Assembly (NCBI GenBank): GCA_002842135.1
Contig: PHCD01000024.1
Span: forward strand, 1-20,029
Reading direction: 5' to 3'
From: Betaproteobacteria bacterium HGW-Betaproteobacteria-8
Lineage (GTDB): Bacteria > Pseudomonadota > Gammaproteobacteria > Burkholderiales > Methylophilaceae
DNA length: 20,029 nt
Below the pieces are notes generated by a model. The model was not told the DNA's origin, ran no database searches, and saw only the letters and a list, made by a program, of their open reading frames with translations. Both the position numbers and the translations under genes were made by a program. Numbering within the stretch: the first letter of the stretch is position 1; each line of letters opens with the position of its first letter. Shown one piece after another: positions 7,494 to 15,811 of this stretch.

Positions 7494-8663
7494 ATGCGCA
7501 ATTGGCTACTCCCGGAATACATTGAAGACGTGCTGCCTGCAGAGGCTGCACGTATAGAAACTTTACGCCGTCGACTGCTGGATTTGTTCCGGGTGCATGG
7601 TTACGAGTATGTCATTCCTCCCATGCTGGAATATCTGGAATCCCTGATTACCGGAGTGGGACATGACCTTGATCTGGCGACCTTCAAGGTTGTCGATCAG
7701 TTGACCGGCCGCTTGATGGGTGTGCGTGCCGACACAACGCCGCAGGCAGCAAGAATTGACGCGCATATACTTAATCGTCAGGGCGTTACCCGCCTGTGTT
7801 ATGCCGGCAGTGTTTTGAAAACGAATCCGGACGGTCTGGCGCAGACACGTGAGCCATTGCAAGTGGGCGCAGAGCTTTTCGGTCATGCCGGCGTTGAGAG
7901 TGATGTTGAGATTCAGCGTTTGATGATCAAGTCATTGCAGGCGGTAGGTGTTGAATCCTTGCACATCGATTTCAGCCATGTTGGTATCTTTGGTTGCCTG
8001 GTTAAGCAGAGCAAGCTTTCCAGCAATCTGGAACAAGCCTTGTATGCTGCTTTGCAAAGCAAGGACCAGTCGGCGGTGAAGGAATTGAGTGCCGGCCTGG
8101 ATGCAGCAACCAGGGAAGCCCTGTGTAGCTTGACCAGGCTGAATGGCGGGGTTGAAGTACTGCAAGAAGCTGAGAAAATTTTGCCGGATCACGCAGAAAT
8201 CAGGCGGGCTTTAAGCGACTTGCGATATGCAGGCGAACATCTGCGTGATCTTGGCGTGGATGTTTGCTTTGACCTATCTGAGCTACGCGGGTACCACTAC
8301 CATAGCGGTATTGTATTTGCCGCATATGCGCAGGGCTATGCGGGCCCACTCGCACTTGGTGGCCGTTATGATGAGGTAGGGCTGGCTTTTGGACGCGCAC
8401 GTCCGGCGACCGGGTTCAGCCTGGATTTGCGCGGTGTGGTGACAGCTTTGCCGCCTGCAGAAAAACGCAAGGCAATTCTGGCGCCATATTCGGAAGACCC
8501 AATGCTGGGGGAAACGATAGACTCCTTGCGGGCTGAAGGTCAGGTGGTTGTCCAGGAGTTGCCAGGACATGAACAACACAGGATGGAACTCGGATGTGAC
8601 CGTCGTCTGGAAAAACAGGGGATGCAGTGGCAAGTGGTCGCAGCACCGGAATTGCTGAATTAA
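7494..8663 (+). CDS. hisZ: ATP phosphoribosyltransferase regulatory subunit HisZ
   Basis: HisZ is a catalytically inactive paralogue of histidyl-tRNA synthetase that pairs with the short form of HisG to make the first histidine-pathway enzyme and to provide histidine feedback. The 389-residue protein has the HisRS-like core (NWLLPEYIEDVLPAEA, RADTTPQAARI, RLCYAGSVLKT) but no C-terminal anticodon-binding domain, which separates HisZ from HisS. Its presence implies a short-form hisG elsewhere, not in this window. ATG 7494 gives the usual start, but no good Shine-Dalgarno sequence precedes it. The position between the hfl operon and purA is typical of Betaproteobacteria. Confidence 0.93.
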   Translation: MRNWLLPEYIEDVLPAEAARIETLRRRLLDLFRVHGYEYVIPPMLEYLESLITGVGHDLDLATFKVVDQLTGRLMGVRADTTPQAARIDAHILNRQGVTRLCYAGSVLKTNPDGLAQTREPLQVGAELFGHAGVESDVEIQRLMIKSLQAVGVESLHIDFSHVGIFGCLVKQSKLSSNLEQALYAALQSKDQSAVKELSAGLDAATREALCSLTRLNGGVEVLQEAEKILPDHAEIRRALSDLRYAGEHLRDLGVDVCFDLSELRGYHYHSGIVFAAYAQGYAGPLALGGRYDEVGLAFGRARPATGFSLDLRGVVTALPPAEKRKAILAPYSEDPMLGETIDSLRAEGQVVVQELPGHEQHRMELGCDRRLEKQGMQWQVVAAPELLN

Positions 8664-8686
8664 ATTAGAAAAGTATCAGGTAAATC

Positions 8687-10009
8687 ATGGTAAAAAACGT
8701 TGTAGTGATCGGTACCCAGTGGGGAGACGAAGGCAAGGGCAAGATCGTTGACTGGCTAACTGACCACGCTCAGGGAGTGGTGCGTTTTCAGGGTGGGCAT
8801 AATGCCGGCCATACTCTGGTCATCGGTCAGGGGGCCGCGCAGCGCGAATACAAGCTAAACCTGGTGCCTTCGGGTATTGTTCGCGACGGTATCAAGTGTT
8901 ACATCGGCAATGGCGTGGTCCTGGATGTCAGTCACTTGCTTGAAGAAATCACCGGGCTGGAAAAAGAGGGGATAGAAGTTCGCAGCCGCCTGAAGGTCAG
9001 TCCTGGCTGCCCATTGATTCTTGACTGTCATATCAAGCTGGACAAGGCTCGTGAAGCTGCAAGAGGCCTCGATAAGAAAATCGGCACAACAGGCAAGGGA
9101 ATCGGGCCTACTTATGAAGATAAGGTTGCTCGCCGCGCGCTGCGTGTTTATGACCTGTTTTATCCTGAACGCTTTGCCGAAAAGCTGAAGGAAGTTTTTG
9201 ACTATCATAATTTTGTGCTGGTCAATTACCTGAATGCCGAACCGGCTGACTACGAGGCTCAGCTGGCTAAATGTATGGCACAGGTCGAATTGTTGCGTCC
9301 TTTGGTAGCAGACATCTCCGCAGAACTTTACGCGGCAAATGATGGCGGCGAAAGACTGCTGTTCGAAGGCGCACAAGGCACCCTGCTCGATGTCGATCAC
9401 GGCACTTACCCTTACGTCACGTCATCGAATTGTGTTTCCGGCCAGGCTGCGGCTGGCACGGGTGTTGGTCCGCAGATGCTGCATTATGTGCTGGGTATCA
9501 CCAAAGCCTACACCACACGGGTAGGCGGTGGCCCATTCCCTAGCGAGCTGGATATCGAGACCATCGATCTGCCAGGCTACCAGATGTCAAACAAGGGGCG
9601 TGAGATTGGCACGGTTACCAAGCGCAAGCGCCGCTGTGGCTGGTTTGATGCAGCCGCATTGCGTCGCTCAGCAAAGATTAATGGTTTGACAGGTTTGTGC
9701 ATTACCAAACTGGATGTGCTGGACGGTATCCCTGAACTGGATATTTGTACCGGTTATGAACTGGATGGAAAACTGGTCGACTTGTTGCCAGTAGGCGCTG
9801 ATGATGTAGCCCGTTGCAAGCCGGTTTATGAGACATTGCCGGGTTGGACTGAAAGCACTTTTGGTATCAGTCAATGGGAAGATCTGCCAGTGAATGCCCA
9901 GGTTTACCTGAAGCGCCTGGAAGCGCTTTGTGGTGTGCCGGTCGATATCGTCTCAACAGGACCGGAACGCGACGAGACCATCGTTCTGCGTCATCCATTC
10001 GGAGCATAA
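8687..10009 (+). CDS. purA: Adenylosuccinate synthase
   Basis: Joins IMP and aspartate using GTP to give adenylosuccinate, the first committed step to AMP. At 440 residues it is full length. The N-terminal GTP-binding loop reads [16 protein letters not shown] with catalytic D14, and GHNAGHT supplies catalytic H42. Other family blocks are visible: [37 protein letters not shown] and [11 protein letters not shown]. It lies 23 bases after hisZ. Its stop codon TAA (10007-10009) is followed immediately by the GTG start of the dmrB-like gene, so purA and the cofactor genes probably share a transcript. Confidence 0.98.
   Translation: MVKNVVVIGTQWGDEGKGKIVDWLTDHAQGVVRFQGGHNAGHTLVIGQGAAQREYKLNLVPSGIVRDGIKCYIGNGVVLDVSHLLEEITGLEKEGIEVRSRLKVSPGCPLILDCHIKLDKAREAARGLDKKIGTTGKGIGPTYEDKVARRALRVYDLFYPERFAEKLKEVFDYHNFVLVNYLNAEPADYEAQLAKCMAQVELLRPLVADISAELYAANDGGERLLFEGAQGTLLDVDHGTYPYVTSSNCVSGQAAAGTGVGPQMLHYVLGITKAYTTRVGGGPFPSELDIETIDLPGYQMSNKGREIGTVTKRKRRCGWFDAAALRRSAKINGLTGLCITKLDVLDGIPELDICTGYELDGKLVDLLPVGADDVARCKPVYETLPGWTESTFGISQWEDLPVNAQVYLKRLEALCGVPVDIVSTGPERDETIVLRHPFGA
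10001..10004 (+). promoter_or_regulatory. Ribosome-binding site of the dmrB-like gene inside purA
   Basis: GGAG at 10001-10004 lies in the last codons of purA, five bases before GTG 10010. The good spacing supports the GTG as the real start even though it begins directly after the purA stop, and points to translational coupling. Confidence 0.6.
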
Positions 10010-10558
10010 GTGAGTTCTTCTGAAGAAAAACGTCTGGCCTGGGCGCTGACGGGGTCTGGTCATTATTTGCGCGAATGCCTGGATATCATCAGTCAGCTTG
10101 AGAATGTCGATCTGTTCCTGAGCAAAGCGGCGGCTGAGATCCTTCAGCAATATGGCTACAAGCACAACGTTGGTCGCATTTTTCAGGATAAAACCGCGAG
10201 CAGTGTCCCAGTAGAGCTGTTTTATCAGGGCAAGTATCATACCTTGGTGATTGCGCCGACCAGTTCGAATACGGTAGCGAAGATGGTTGCGGGCATTTCA
10301 GATAATCTGGTGACCAATCTTTATGCGCAGGCAGGCAAAACGCGCCTGCCAAGCATTATATTTGCCTGCGATACCGAGCCTGAGCTTGAATCCGAGGCTC
10401 CGCGCGAAAATATCGTCAAGGTCTATCCGCGACGCATCGACCTGCAGAATATGGAAACACTCAAAACTTTTGAGGAAACCACGGTCGTTGGAGATATGCA
10501 GCAATTGCAAACCGCCATCCAGGATCGTTTGGCATGCCTGAAAATCTCCTCTTCCTGA
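10010..10558 (+). CDS. Dihydromethanopterin reductase-like flavoprotein (DmrB/AfpA family)
   Basis: A 182-residue flavoprotein. The N-terminal strand-turn WALTGSGHYLRE and the later APTSSNTVAKMVAGISDNLVTNL are the FMN-binding loops of the archaeal-type flavoprotein family that includes DmrB, which reduces dihydromethanopterin to H4MPT in bacteria using this cofactor. No membrane or signal segment is seen, so it is cytoplasmic. The downstream genes, a DHPS-like DUF6513 protein, DUF447 and MfnB, are cofactor genes of the same C1 pathway, which strongly favours this reading over a generic flavoprotein decarboxylase. It begins at GTG 10010 directly after purA and overlaps the next gene by 25 bases. 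The exact substrate is inferred from family and context. Confidence 0.85.
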   Translation: MSSSEEKRLAWALTGSGHYLRECLDIISQLENVDLFLSKAAAEILQQYGYKHNVGRIFQDKTASSVPVELFYQGKYHTLVIAPTSSNTVAKMVAGISDNLVTNLYAQAGKTRLPSIIFACDTEPELESEAPRENIVKVYPRRIDLQNMETLKTFEETTVVGDMQQLQTAIQDRLACLKISSS

Positions 10559-11946
10559 CCGGAAAACTGGCCGAGAAAAGTCTGCATAAAGTGTTGGCAG
10601 GCATACAGGCCAGTGACAAACATCCGCAGGATTTTAAATACCGGGTCGCCCAGATTGGTGTATCCGTTGCCGCACTCATGACACCGGAACTGATTCTGCG
10701 CCGCTTGCCTGATACGGGCGATGCTGACAAGATGGTGCTACCTGGGCTATGCCGTGGCGACCTGACCAAACTGGAAGAAAAGTACGGTATTCCTGTCGAG
10801 CTTGGACCAGAAGACCTGAAGGATTTGCCGCAGTATTTCGGGCGTGGCGGCAAGGAGCCGGATTTGTCCAGATATGATGTCAAAATATTTGCAGAGATTG
10901 TCGAAGCCCCGGACCTGACCATTGATGCCATTATCCGGCGTGCCGATAAATATCGGCAGCAAGGGGCTGATGTCATAGACCTGGGCTGTTTGCCCAATAC
11001 GCCATTTCCACATCTTGCCGACGCCATCACGGCCCTCAAGGCAGCAGGTTTTGCTGTCAGTGTCGATTCGCTCAATCAGGAAGATCTGCTGCTGGCGGGT
11101 AGAAGCGGAGCAGACTACCTGCTGAGTCTCAATGAGAAATCCCTCTGGATCGCAGAGGAAGTGGATTCAACGCCGATTCTGATACCGTCCTCTCCTGGTA
11201 ACATGCCATCGCTCTATCGGGCGATTGAGGCGATGCAAAAGCAGGGCAGGGCCTTTATTGCCGATGCTATCCTTGACCCGATTCCCTTTGGTTTTGCCGA
11301 CTCTATTGTCAGGTACCAGCGCCTACGAAAACGCTATCCTGATATCCAGATCATGATGGGTGTGGGCAATCTCACAGAGCTGACCGATGCGGATACGACC
11401 GGCATCAATGCCATTCTTTTTGGCATCATTTCGGAACTCAGAATCAATGCGGTGCTGGCGACATCGGTCAGTCCACATGCGGTTAATGCGGTTGCCGAGG
11501 CGGATGTGGCAAGACGCGTCATGTATGCGGCACGTGAAGACCGGCGGCTACCGCGGGACTACAGCAATGGCCTGCTTGGTTTGCATGACAGGCGGCCATT
11601 CAGTTATACGGATGAAGAAATCGCAGAATTTGTCGCAGCCATCAAGGACCCGAGTTTTCGGATTCAGGTCAGTGAGACTGGTTTGCATATCTATAATCGC
11701 GATGGACATCATCAGGATACCGATCCATTCAAGTTATACCCATTTCTCAATGTAGATGATGACGCTTCCCATGCCTTTTATCTGGGGGTGGAACTGGCGC
11801 GCGCGCAGATTGCATGGCAGTTGAAAAAACGTTACAGCCAGGATGAGGAGCTGGAGTGGGGTTGCAATACAGAACGGAAAGCCGTTGAGGGTAGAGTCGC
11901 CCATCGTGCTGCTTCGGTTCAAGAGAAACGTGCAAAGAAGGAATGA
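10534..11946 (+). CDS. Dihydropteroate synthase-like protein (DUF6513/DUF4346), H4MPT biosynthesis
   Basis: A 470-residue protein of the archaeal-type DHPS-related family. Residues 1 to about 115 form the N-terminal DUF6513 region (PENLLFLTGKLAEKSL start). About 120-330 form a TIM barrel with pterin-site-like motifs: D146-V-I-D-L-G151, S176-V-D-S179, and MGVGNLTELTDADTTGIN. The C-terminal part from about 345 matches DUF4346 (FRIQVSETGLHIYN, DASHAFYLGVELARAQIAW, QDEELEWG). In H4MPT-using bacteria such genes cluster with cofactor genes; a role in joining the pterin to the aminobenzene side chain is likely but not proven by sequence. It overlaps the dmrB-like gene by 25 bases, and its TGA lies within 11943-11946, where an alternative start for the DUF447 gene overlaps. 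Confidence 0.88.
   Translation: MPENLLFLTGKLAEKSLHKVLAGIQASDKHPQDFKYRVAQIGVSVAALMTPELILRRLPDTGDADKMVLPGLCRGDLTKLEEKYGIPVELGPEDLKDLPQYFGRGGKEPDLSRYDVKIFAEIVEAPDLTIDAIIRRADKYRQQGADVIDLGCLPNTPFPHLADAITALKAAGFAVSVDSLNQEDLLLAGRSGADYLLSLNEKSLWIAEEVDSTPILIPSSPGNMPSLYRAIEAMQKQGRAFIADAILDPIPFGFADSIVRYQRLRKRYPDIQIMMGVGNLTELTDADTTGINAILFGIISELRINAVLATSVSPHAVNAVAEADVARRVMYAAREDRRLPRDYSNGLLGLHDRRPFSYTDEEIAEFVAAIKDPSFRIQVSETGLHIYNRDGHHQDTDPFKLYPFLNVDDDASHAFYLGVELARAQIAWQLKKRYSQDEELEWGCNTERKAVEGRVAHRAASVQEKRAKKE
11938..11942 (+). promoter_or_regulatory. Ribosome-binding site deciding the DUF447 start
   Basis: AAGGA at 11938-11942 touches ATG 11943 (spacing zero) but lies nine bases before ATG 11952. The second spacing is workable and the first is not, so translation probably starts at 11952 even though ATG 11943 forms a classic ATGA overlap with the preceding stop. 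Confidence 0.5.
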
Positions 11947-11951
11947 ACCGC

Positions 11952-12533
11952 ATGTCCTTGATCTATGAAACCATCATTACCAGCCTTGATGCGAACAATC
12001 AGCCGCATATTGCACCATTTGGCGTAAGAAAGCAGGATGGATTGATCTTGATCGCGCCATTCCGGCCATCCAGCAGTCTGGATAACCTTCTGCATCATCG
12101 TTGTGCAGTCATGAATTTGACGGATGATGTGCGTATTTTTGCCGGGGCGCTGACAGGTCGCCGTGATTGGCCTGTTCGCCCGGCTGACAAGGTTCGTGGT
12201 GTCGTGCTTGAATCGACTTTGGCACATCAGGAACTGGAACTGGTCAAGGTGCGGGAGGATGAACAACGGCCTGAACTCTGGTTCAAGGTTGTGCATGAAG
12301 TTCAGCACACGCCATTCCCAGGTTTTAACCGTGCGCAGGCTGCTGTGATTGAGCTTGCTGTGCTGGTCAGCCGGCTGCATATGCTGCCGATGGAGAAGAT
12401 TGAGGCAGAAATCGCCTATCTGAAAATTGCCATTGAAAAGACGGCAGGCGAGCGTGAATTGCAGGCATGGCAGTGGTTGATTGAGCGTGTGGGAAATTAC
12501 AAGGCAGAGTCGGATTTGGGGAATATTGCGTGA
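11952..12533 (+). CDS. DUF447 protein, putative C1-cofactor biosynthesis flavoprotein
   Basis: A protein of about 193 residues of the DUF447 family, otherwise found mostly in methanogenic archaea and in bacteria using H4MPT. The N-terminal half (SLIYETIITSLDANNQPHIA, PFGVRKQDGLILIAPFRPSS, AVMNLTDDVRIFAGALTG) resembles an FMN-binding split barrel like those of flavin reductases; the C-terminal part is helical. No biochemical function is known to me. Its place between the DHPS-like gene and mfnB suggests a step in H4MPT or methylofuran synthesis. I use ATG 11952 because of ribosome-site spacing; ATG 11943 would add three residues. The TGA stop at 12531-12533 overlaps the GTG start of mfnB. Confidence 0.85.
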   Translation: MSLIYETIITSLDANNQPHIAPFGVRKQDGLILIAPFRPSSSLDNLLHHRCAVMNLTDDVRIFAGALTGRRDWPVRPADKVRGVVLESTLAHQELELVKVREDEQRPELWFKVVHEVQHTPFPGFNRAQAAVIELAVLVSRLHMLPMEKIEAEIAYLKIAIEKTAGERELQAWQWLIERVGNYKAESDLGNIA

Positions 12534-13240
12534 ATGGCTTGTTAATCAGTGTTACCGATACCGGGGAGGCAGAAGTTGCACTCAGGACGGGTATCGATAT
12601 CCTTGATCTGAAGAATCCTGCCGAGGGTGCGCTTGGACAGCTGCCATTGCCCATCATTGCGGAGATTGTATCGATAGCGGGCAGCAGATGTACGACCAGC
12701 GCAACTATAGGCGACTTGCCTATGCAGCCGGAAATCCTGTCAAAGGCAGTGGAGCGACTTGCTGTGACCGGTGTCGATATCATTAAAATTGGCTTTTTCG
12801 GAAGCCGGCAACACGAGGCATGCGCCAGGGCGATTACGCGCGCTGCAAACGGGCGGGTACAGCTTATTGCCGTATTGATGGCAGACCAGTCACCGGATTT
12901 TGCCTTGCTGCCTTTACTTAAGGCCGCCGGGTTTTATGGCGTGATGCTTGATACAGCCAACAAGCAGGACGGCCATCTGCTGAACCACCTGAATATTCAG
13001 CAGTTGCGAGAGTTTTGCGATATTGCCAGAAAGCAGAAGCTGGCAATCGGTTTGGCGGGGTCGCTGGGGGAAGCACATATCCCTGCGCTTGCAGAACTGC
13101 AGGCGAACTACCTCGGATTTCGCGGTGCGGTCTGTGTAAACAATGATCGAATTGCTGAACTGGATGCAGGCAGGTTGGGTGTGATAAAAGAGCTGTTGTA
13201 TAAATACAACAGGAGTCGGCAACATGTGCTAACGCCCTGA
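12530..13240 (+). CDS. mfnB: (5-formylfuran-3-yl)methyl phosphate synthase
   Basis: MfnB condenses two glyceraldehyde-3-phosphate molecules into the furan precursor of methanofuran; in methylotrophs the product is the methylofuran used by the formyltransferase/hydrolase complex. The 236-residue TIM-barrel protein begins LLISVTDTGEAEVALRTG and carries the family motif D26-L-K28-NPAEGALG. K28 and K86 (DIIKIGF) correspond to the key lysines of the archaeal enzyme, and a third lysine is at 145 in MLDTANK. The start is GTG 12530, overlapping the preceding stop as GTGA, which indicates coupled translation. It is the last gene of the cofactor operon; I see no hairpin terminator after it before the ompA promoter. 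Confidence 0.92.
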   Translation: MNGLLISVTDTGEAEVALRTGIDILDLKNPAEGALGQLPLPIIAEIVSIAGSRCTTSATIGDLPMQPEILSKAVERLAVTGVDIIKIGFFGSRQHEACARAITRAANGRVQLIAVLMADQSPDFALLPLLKAAGFYGVMLDTANKQDGHLLNHLNIQQLREFCDIARKQKLAIGLAGSLGEAHIPALAELQANYLGFRGAVCVNNDRIAELDAGRLGVIKELLYKYNRSRQHVLTP

Positions 13241-13257
13241 TTGTTTGGGTCAGCGCA

Positions 13258-13286
13258 TTGCGCCTGTTATGTTCTTTGCGTATAGT
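13258..13286 (+). promoter_or_regulatory. Sigma70-type promoter of ompA
   Basis: TTGCGC at 13258-13263 and TATAGT at 13281-13286 are separated by exactly 17 bases, lying 34 bases before the ompA start. This is the best promoter match in the window and fits a strongly expressed outer-membrane protein. The palindrome GCGCA-T-TGCGC (13253-13263) covers the -35 element. Confidence 0.65.
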
Positions 13287-13320
13287 TTCTCTATCTACAG
13301 GCCACCTAGGGGTATTAACA

Positions 13321-14418
13321 ATGAAGAAGAATTTGATTAGTCTGGCGATTGCCGGCGCTTTAGGCTTCGGCATGACAACAGCTTCAGCTGATGATGCATA
13401 CGAAGGTTCCTGGTATTTGGTTCCAGGCGTGAGCTATATGAACACAGACAGCGACCTGGATGCAGATGATGGTGCTGGCGGCTTCCTGCGTATCGGTAAA
13501 GAACTCAGCGAACATTGGGATGTGCAAATCGGCGCTGGCCATGCGCGTGCTGACGAAGATCTGAGCGTTCCCGGCGGTGGTGGTAAATTCAAGCAGACTC
13601 TGTTCGGCGTCGATGCCCTGTACATGTTCAGCCGTGACAGATTCCGTCCTTTCTTGCTGGCCGGTCTGGGTTTGGCCCGCAACAATGTTGATTACGATGT
13701 TAACGGTGTCGATATCGGCGATAAAAAGACTTCATGGATGGCCAATGTCGGCGTCGGTGCACAGTTCATGTTCACTGAAGCGCTGGGCATGCAGGCTGAT
13801 CTGCGTCATGTCTGGAGCCGTGCTGAAGCGGAGAACAATGCCAAGACCTTGGGTGATCTTGGTTTTAACGGCACAGAGACCATTGGCAATACTTATCTCA
13901 ATGTGGGTGCTATCTGGAAGTTTGGCGCTCCGAAGAAGGTGGCTGCTGTTGAGCCTGAGCCATATGTCGCACCGGAACCTGCACCAGAGCCAGCTCCAGC
14001 ACCGGAACCAAAGGTATGCAAGCCCAAGGTCGAACGTTTCGAGCTGTCAGCTGAAATCCTGTTCGGTTTCGACAAGGACAAACTGAAGCCAGAAGGCCTT
14101 CAGGTCCTGGATAATGAAGTTATTCCTAAACTGAAGGGCGAGCCGTTTGAAGTGGTATTTATCACGGGCCATACCGATCAACTTGGCTCTTTTGAATATA
14201 ACGATGCCTTGTCCAAGCGTCGCGCCGAAGCGGTCAAGTCATATCTGACCAGTCAAGGTGTGGATGCCAGTGTGCTGACCGCATATGGCGCAGGTGAATC
14301 GTCGCCAATCGTGATTTGTTCCGAAAAGCTGCCACGCAAGCAGTTAATCGAGTGCCTGCAACCAAATCGCCGCGTTGAAATTGAAGCAAACCGTGATGAT
14401 GTCAAGGCATGTGAATAA
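13321..14418 (+). CDS. ompA: OmpA-family outer-membrane porin
   Basis: A 365-residue outer-membrane protein linking the membrane to peptidoglycan. Residues 1-23 are a signal peptide (MKKNLISLAIAGALGFG, cut after ASA). About 24-208 form the N-terminal beta-barrel, with alternating aromatic strands (GSWYLVPGVSYMN, FLLAGLGLARN, YLNVGAIWKFG). A Pro/Glu/Ala-rich linker spans about 211-230, followed by the OmpA-like peptidoglycan-binding domain (ILFGFDKDKLKPEG, GHTDQLGSFEYNDALSKRRA). That domain has four cysteines, two of them flanking an insertion (VICSEKLPRKQLIECLQPNRRVEIE region), suggesting disulphides. I chose ATG 13321 because it starts a proper signal peptide and has AGGGG at 13308-13312; an upstream in-frame start would hide the signal. 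It has its own promoter and terminator and is probably monocistronic. Confidence 0.95.
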   Translation: MKKNLISLAIAGALGFGMTTASADDAYEGSWYLVPGVSYMNTDSDLDADDGAGGFLRIGKELSEHWDVQIGAGHARADEDLSVPGGGGKFKQTLFGVDALYMFSRDRFRPFLLAGLGLARNNVDYDVNGVDIGDKKTSWMANVGVGAQFMFTEALGMQADLRHVWSRAEAENNAKTLGDLGFNGTETIGNTYLNVGAIWKFGAPKKVAAVEPEPYVAPEPAPEPAPAPEPKVCKPKVERFELSAEILFGFDKDKLKPEGLQVLDNEVIPKLKGEPFEVVFITGHTDQLGSFEYNDALSKRRAEAVKSYLTSQGVDASVLTAYGAGESSPIVICSEKLPRKQLIECLQPNRRVEIEANRDDVKACE

Positions 14419-14435
14419 TAAACGCTGTTAACTTG

Positions 14436-14461
14436 AAAGCCCCGCGCAGCGGGGCTTTTTT
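14436..14461 (+). terminator. Strong Rho-independent terminator of ompA
   Basis: A perfect 10-bp stem (AAAGCCCCGC at 14436-14445 with GCGGGGCTTT at 14449-14458), a three-base loop and six T's (14456-14461). It begins 18 bases after the ompA stop. The T-run ends directly against ATG 14462 of the next gene. Confidence 0.93.
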
Positions 14462-15811
14462 ATGGATCAAATGACCAAACAGATCAAAAAAGCAGAACTT
14501 GTCATCTCCGCCAGATGGATAGCAACTATCTCTGGAGGCGTGCTGGAACATAGCAGTGTTGTTATTGATGATGGAAAAATCATCGATGTGTTGCCTGATG
14601 ACAGGGTAGATGAACTTTACACTGCTGGTACGCGTATCAATCTTCCTGAACATGTACTCATGCCCGGGTTGATTAACCTGCATACACATGCCGCAATGTC
14701 ATTGATGCGTGGTTTTGCGGACGATCTGCCGTTAATGATCTGGCTGCAGAATCATATCTGGCCAGCTGAAAAGCAGGCATTGTCCGAACGATTTGTGCGC
14801 GATGGCACATTATTGGGCTGTGCGGAAATGCTGGCAGGCGGCGTGACCTGTTTCAGCGATATGTACTTCTACCCGCAGGCCGCGGCCGAGGCGGTGATAC
14901 AGTCTGGCATGCGTGCCAATCTCGGCTTGGTGGTGTTGGAGTTTCCAACTGCCTATGCCAGTGATGCCGATGATTACCTGCTCAAGGGGCTGGAGGCCAG
15001 AGATACATGGCGCAGCAATCCGCTGTTAACGACAAGTCTGGCGCCACATGCCCCTTATACGGTTGAAGATCGCAGTTTTGAAAAGATATTGACCTATGCG
15101 GATCAACTCGGGCTGGGGATTCATACCCACTTGCACGAGACCAGTGGTGAAATTTCGCAAAGCCTGGATAAATATGGTGTACGCCCCATCCAGCGCTTGG
15201 CTAACTTGGGTGTGCTGGGTCCAAGTCTGGTGGCGGCCCATTGTGTTCATCTTGAGCAGCGGGAAATGGAAATGCTGGCAGAATTCGGCTGCCATGTGGC
15301 GCACTGTCAAACTTCCAATCTCAAGCTTGCCAGCGGTATTGCGCCGATCGTTGATTTGTTGCAACGCGGCATCGGCATCGGCATCGGCACGGATGGAGCA
15401 GCAAGCAATAATCGTCTGGACTTGTTTGCCGAGATGCGACTGGCCGCCTTGGTTGCCAAGGGCTCCAGTGGTGATGCCACCGCACTACCTGCCAGAAAGG
15501 CACTTGAAATGGCGACGATAGATGCTGCCAGGGCGCTAGGCCTGGATGATAAAATCGGCACTGTCGAGGTTGGCAAGTTTGCCGACCTGACCGCAGTAAG
15601 AATGGCCGATCCTGAGCTGCTGCCCTGTTTTGATCCTATTTCACAGCTGGTTTATGTTGCCGGGCGTGAGCATGTGACGCACACTTGGGTGGCCGGAGAA
15701 TTGCGGTATCAAAAACTTAAAGGGCAGGATGGTATCTATGCCAATATCGAGCCTTTAGAATTGAAGGAGATCATCACGGTATGGCATTCAAGACTGGCAC
15801 GGCATAAATGA
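14462..15811 (+). CDS. mtaD: Amidohydrolase, probable 5-methylthioadenosine/S-adenosylhomocysteine deaminase
   Basis: A 449-residue TRZ/ATZ-type metal-dependent amidohydrolase. Metal ligands are visible: H74 and H76 ([20 protein letters not shown]), H223 in HTHLHET, H260 in AAHCVH, and D311 in GTDGAASNN. This set, and the [10 protein letters not shown] region, match enzymes that deaminate methylthioadenosine and S-adenosylhomocysteine, though chlorohydrolase relatives share the fold. It overlaps ubiG by four bases (ATGA), so removal of SAH made by UbiG is a reasonable role. ATG 14462 abuts the ompA terminator; ATG 14471 ([13 protein letters not shown]) is an alternative, weakly preceded by GGA. 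No clear separate promoter is seen, which leaves its expression unexplained. Confidence 0.85.
   Translation: MDQMTKQIKKAELVISARWIATISGGVLEHSSVVIDDGKIIDVLPDDRVDELYTAGTRINLPEHVLMPGLINLHTHAAMSLMRGFADDLPLMIWLQNHIWPAEKQALSERFVRDGTLLGCAEMLAGGVTCFSDMYFYPQAAAEAVIQSGMRANLGLVVLEFPTAYASDADDYLLKGLEARDTWRSNPLLTTSLAPHAPYTVEDRSFEKILTYADQLGLGIHTHLHETSGEISQSLDKYGVRPIQRLANLGVLGPSLVAAHCVHLEQREMEMLAEFGCHVAHCQTSNLKLASGIAPIVDLLQRGIGIGIGTDGAASNNRLDLFAEMRLAALVAKGSSGDATALPARKALEMATIDAARALGLDDKIGTVEVGKFADLTAVRMADPELLPCFDPISQLVYVAGREHVTHTWVAGELRYQKLKGQDGIYANIEPLELKEIITVWHSRLARHK

Noticed and set aside
13258..13320. N-terminal extension of ompA from an upstream in-frame start
   Set aside because: It would place 21 residues before the signal peptide and overlap the promoter; ATG 13321 has a good ribosome site and a standard signal sequence.
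13951..14010. Proline/glutamate-rich repeat in ompA as a repeat element
   Set aside because: This is the normal linker between the beta-barrel and the peptidoglycan-binding domain of OmpA proteins.
15370..15388. Short tandem repeat (GGCATC-type, three units) in mtaD
   Set aside because: It encodes the GIGIGIG strand before the metal-binding GTDG motif, so it is explained by coding constraint.
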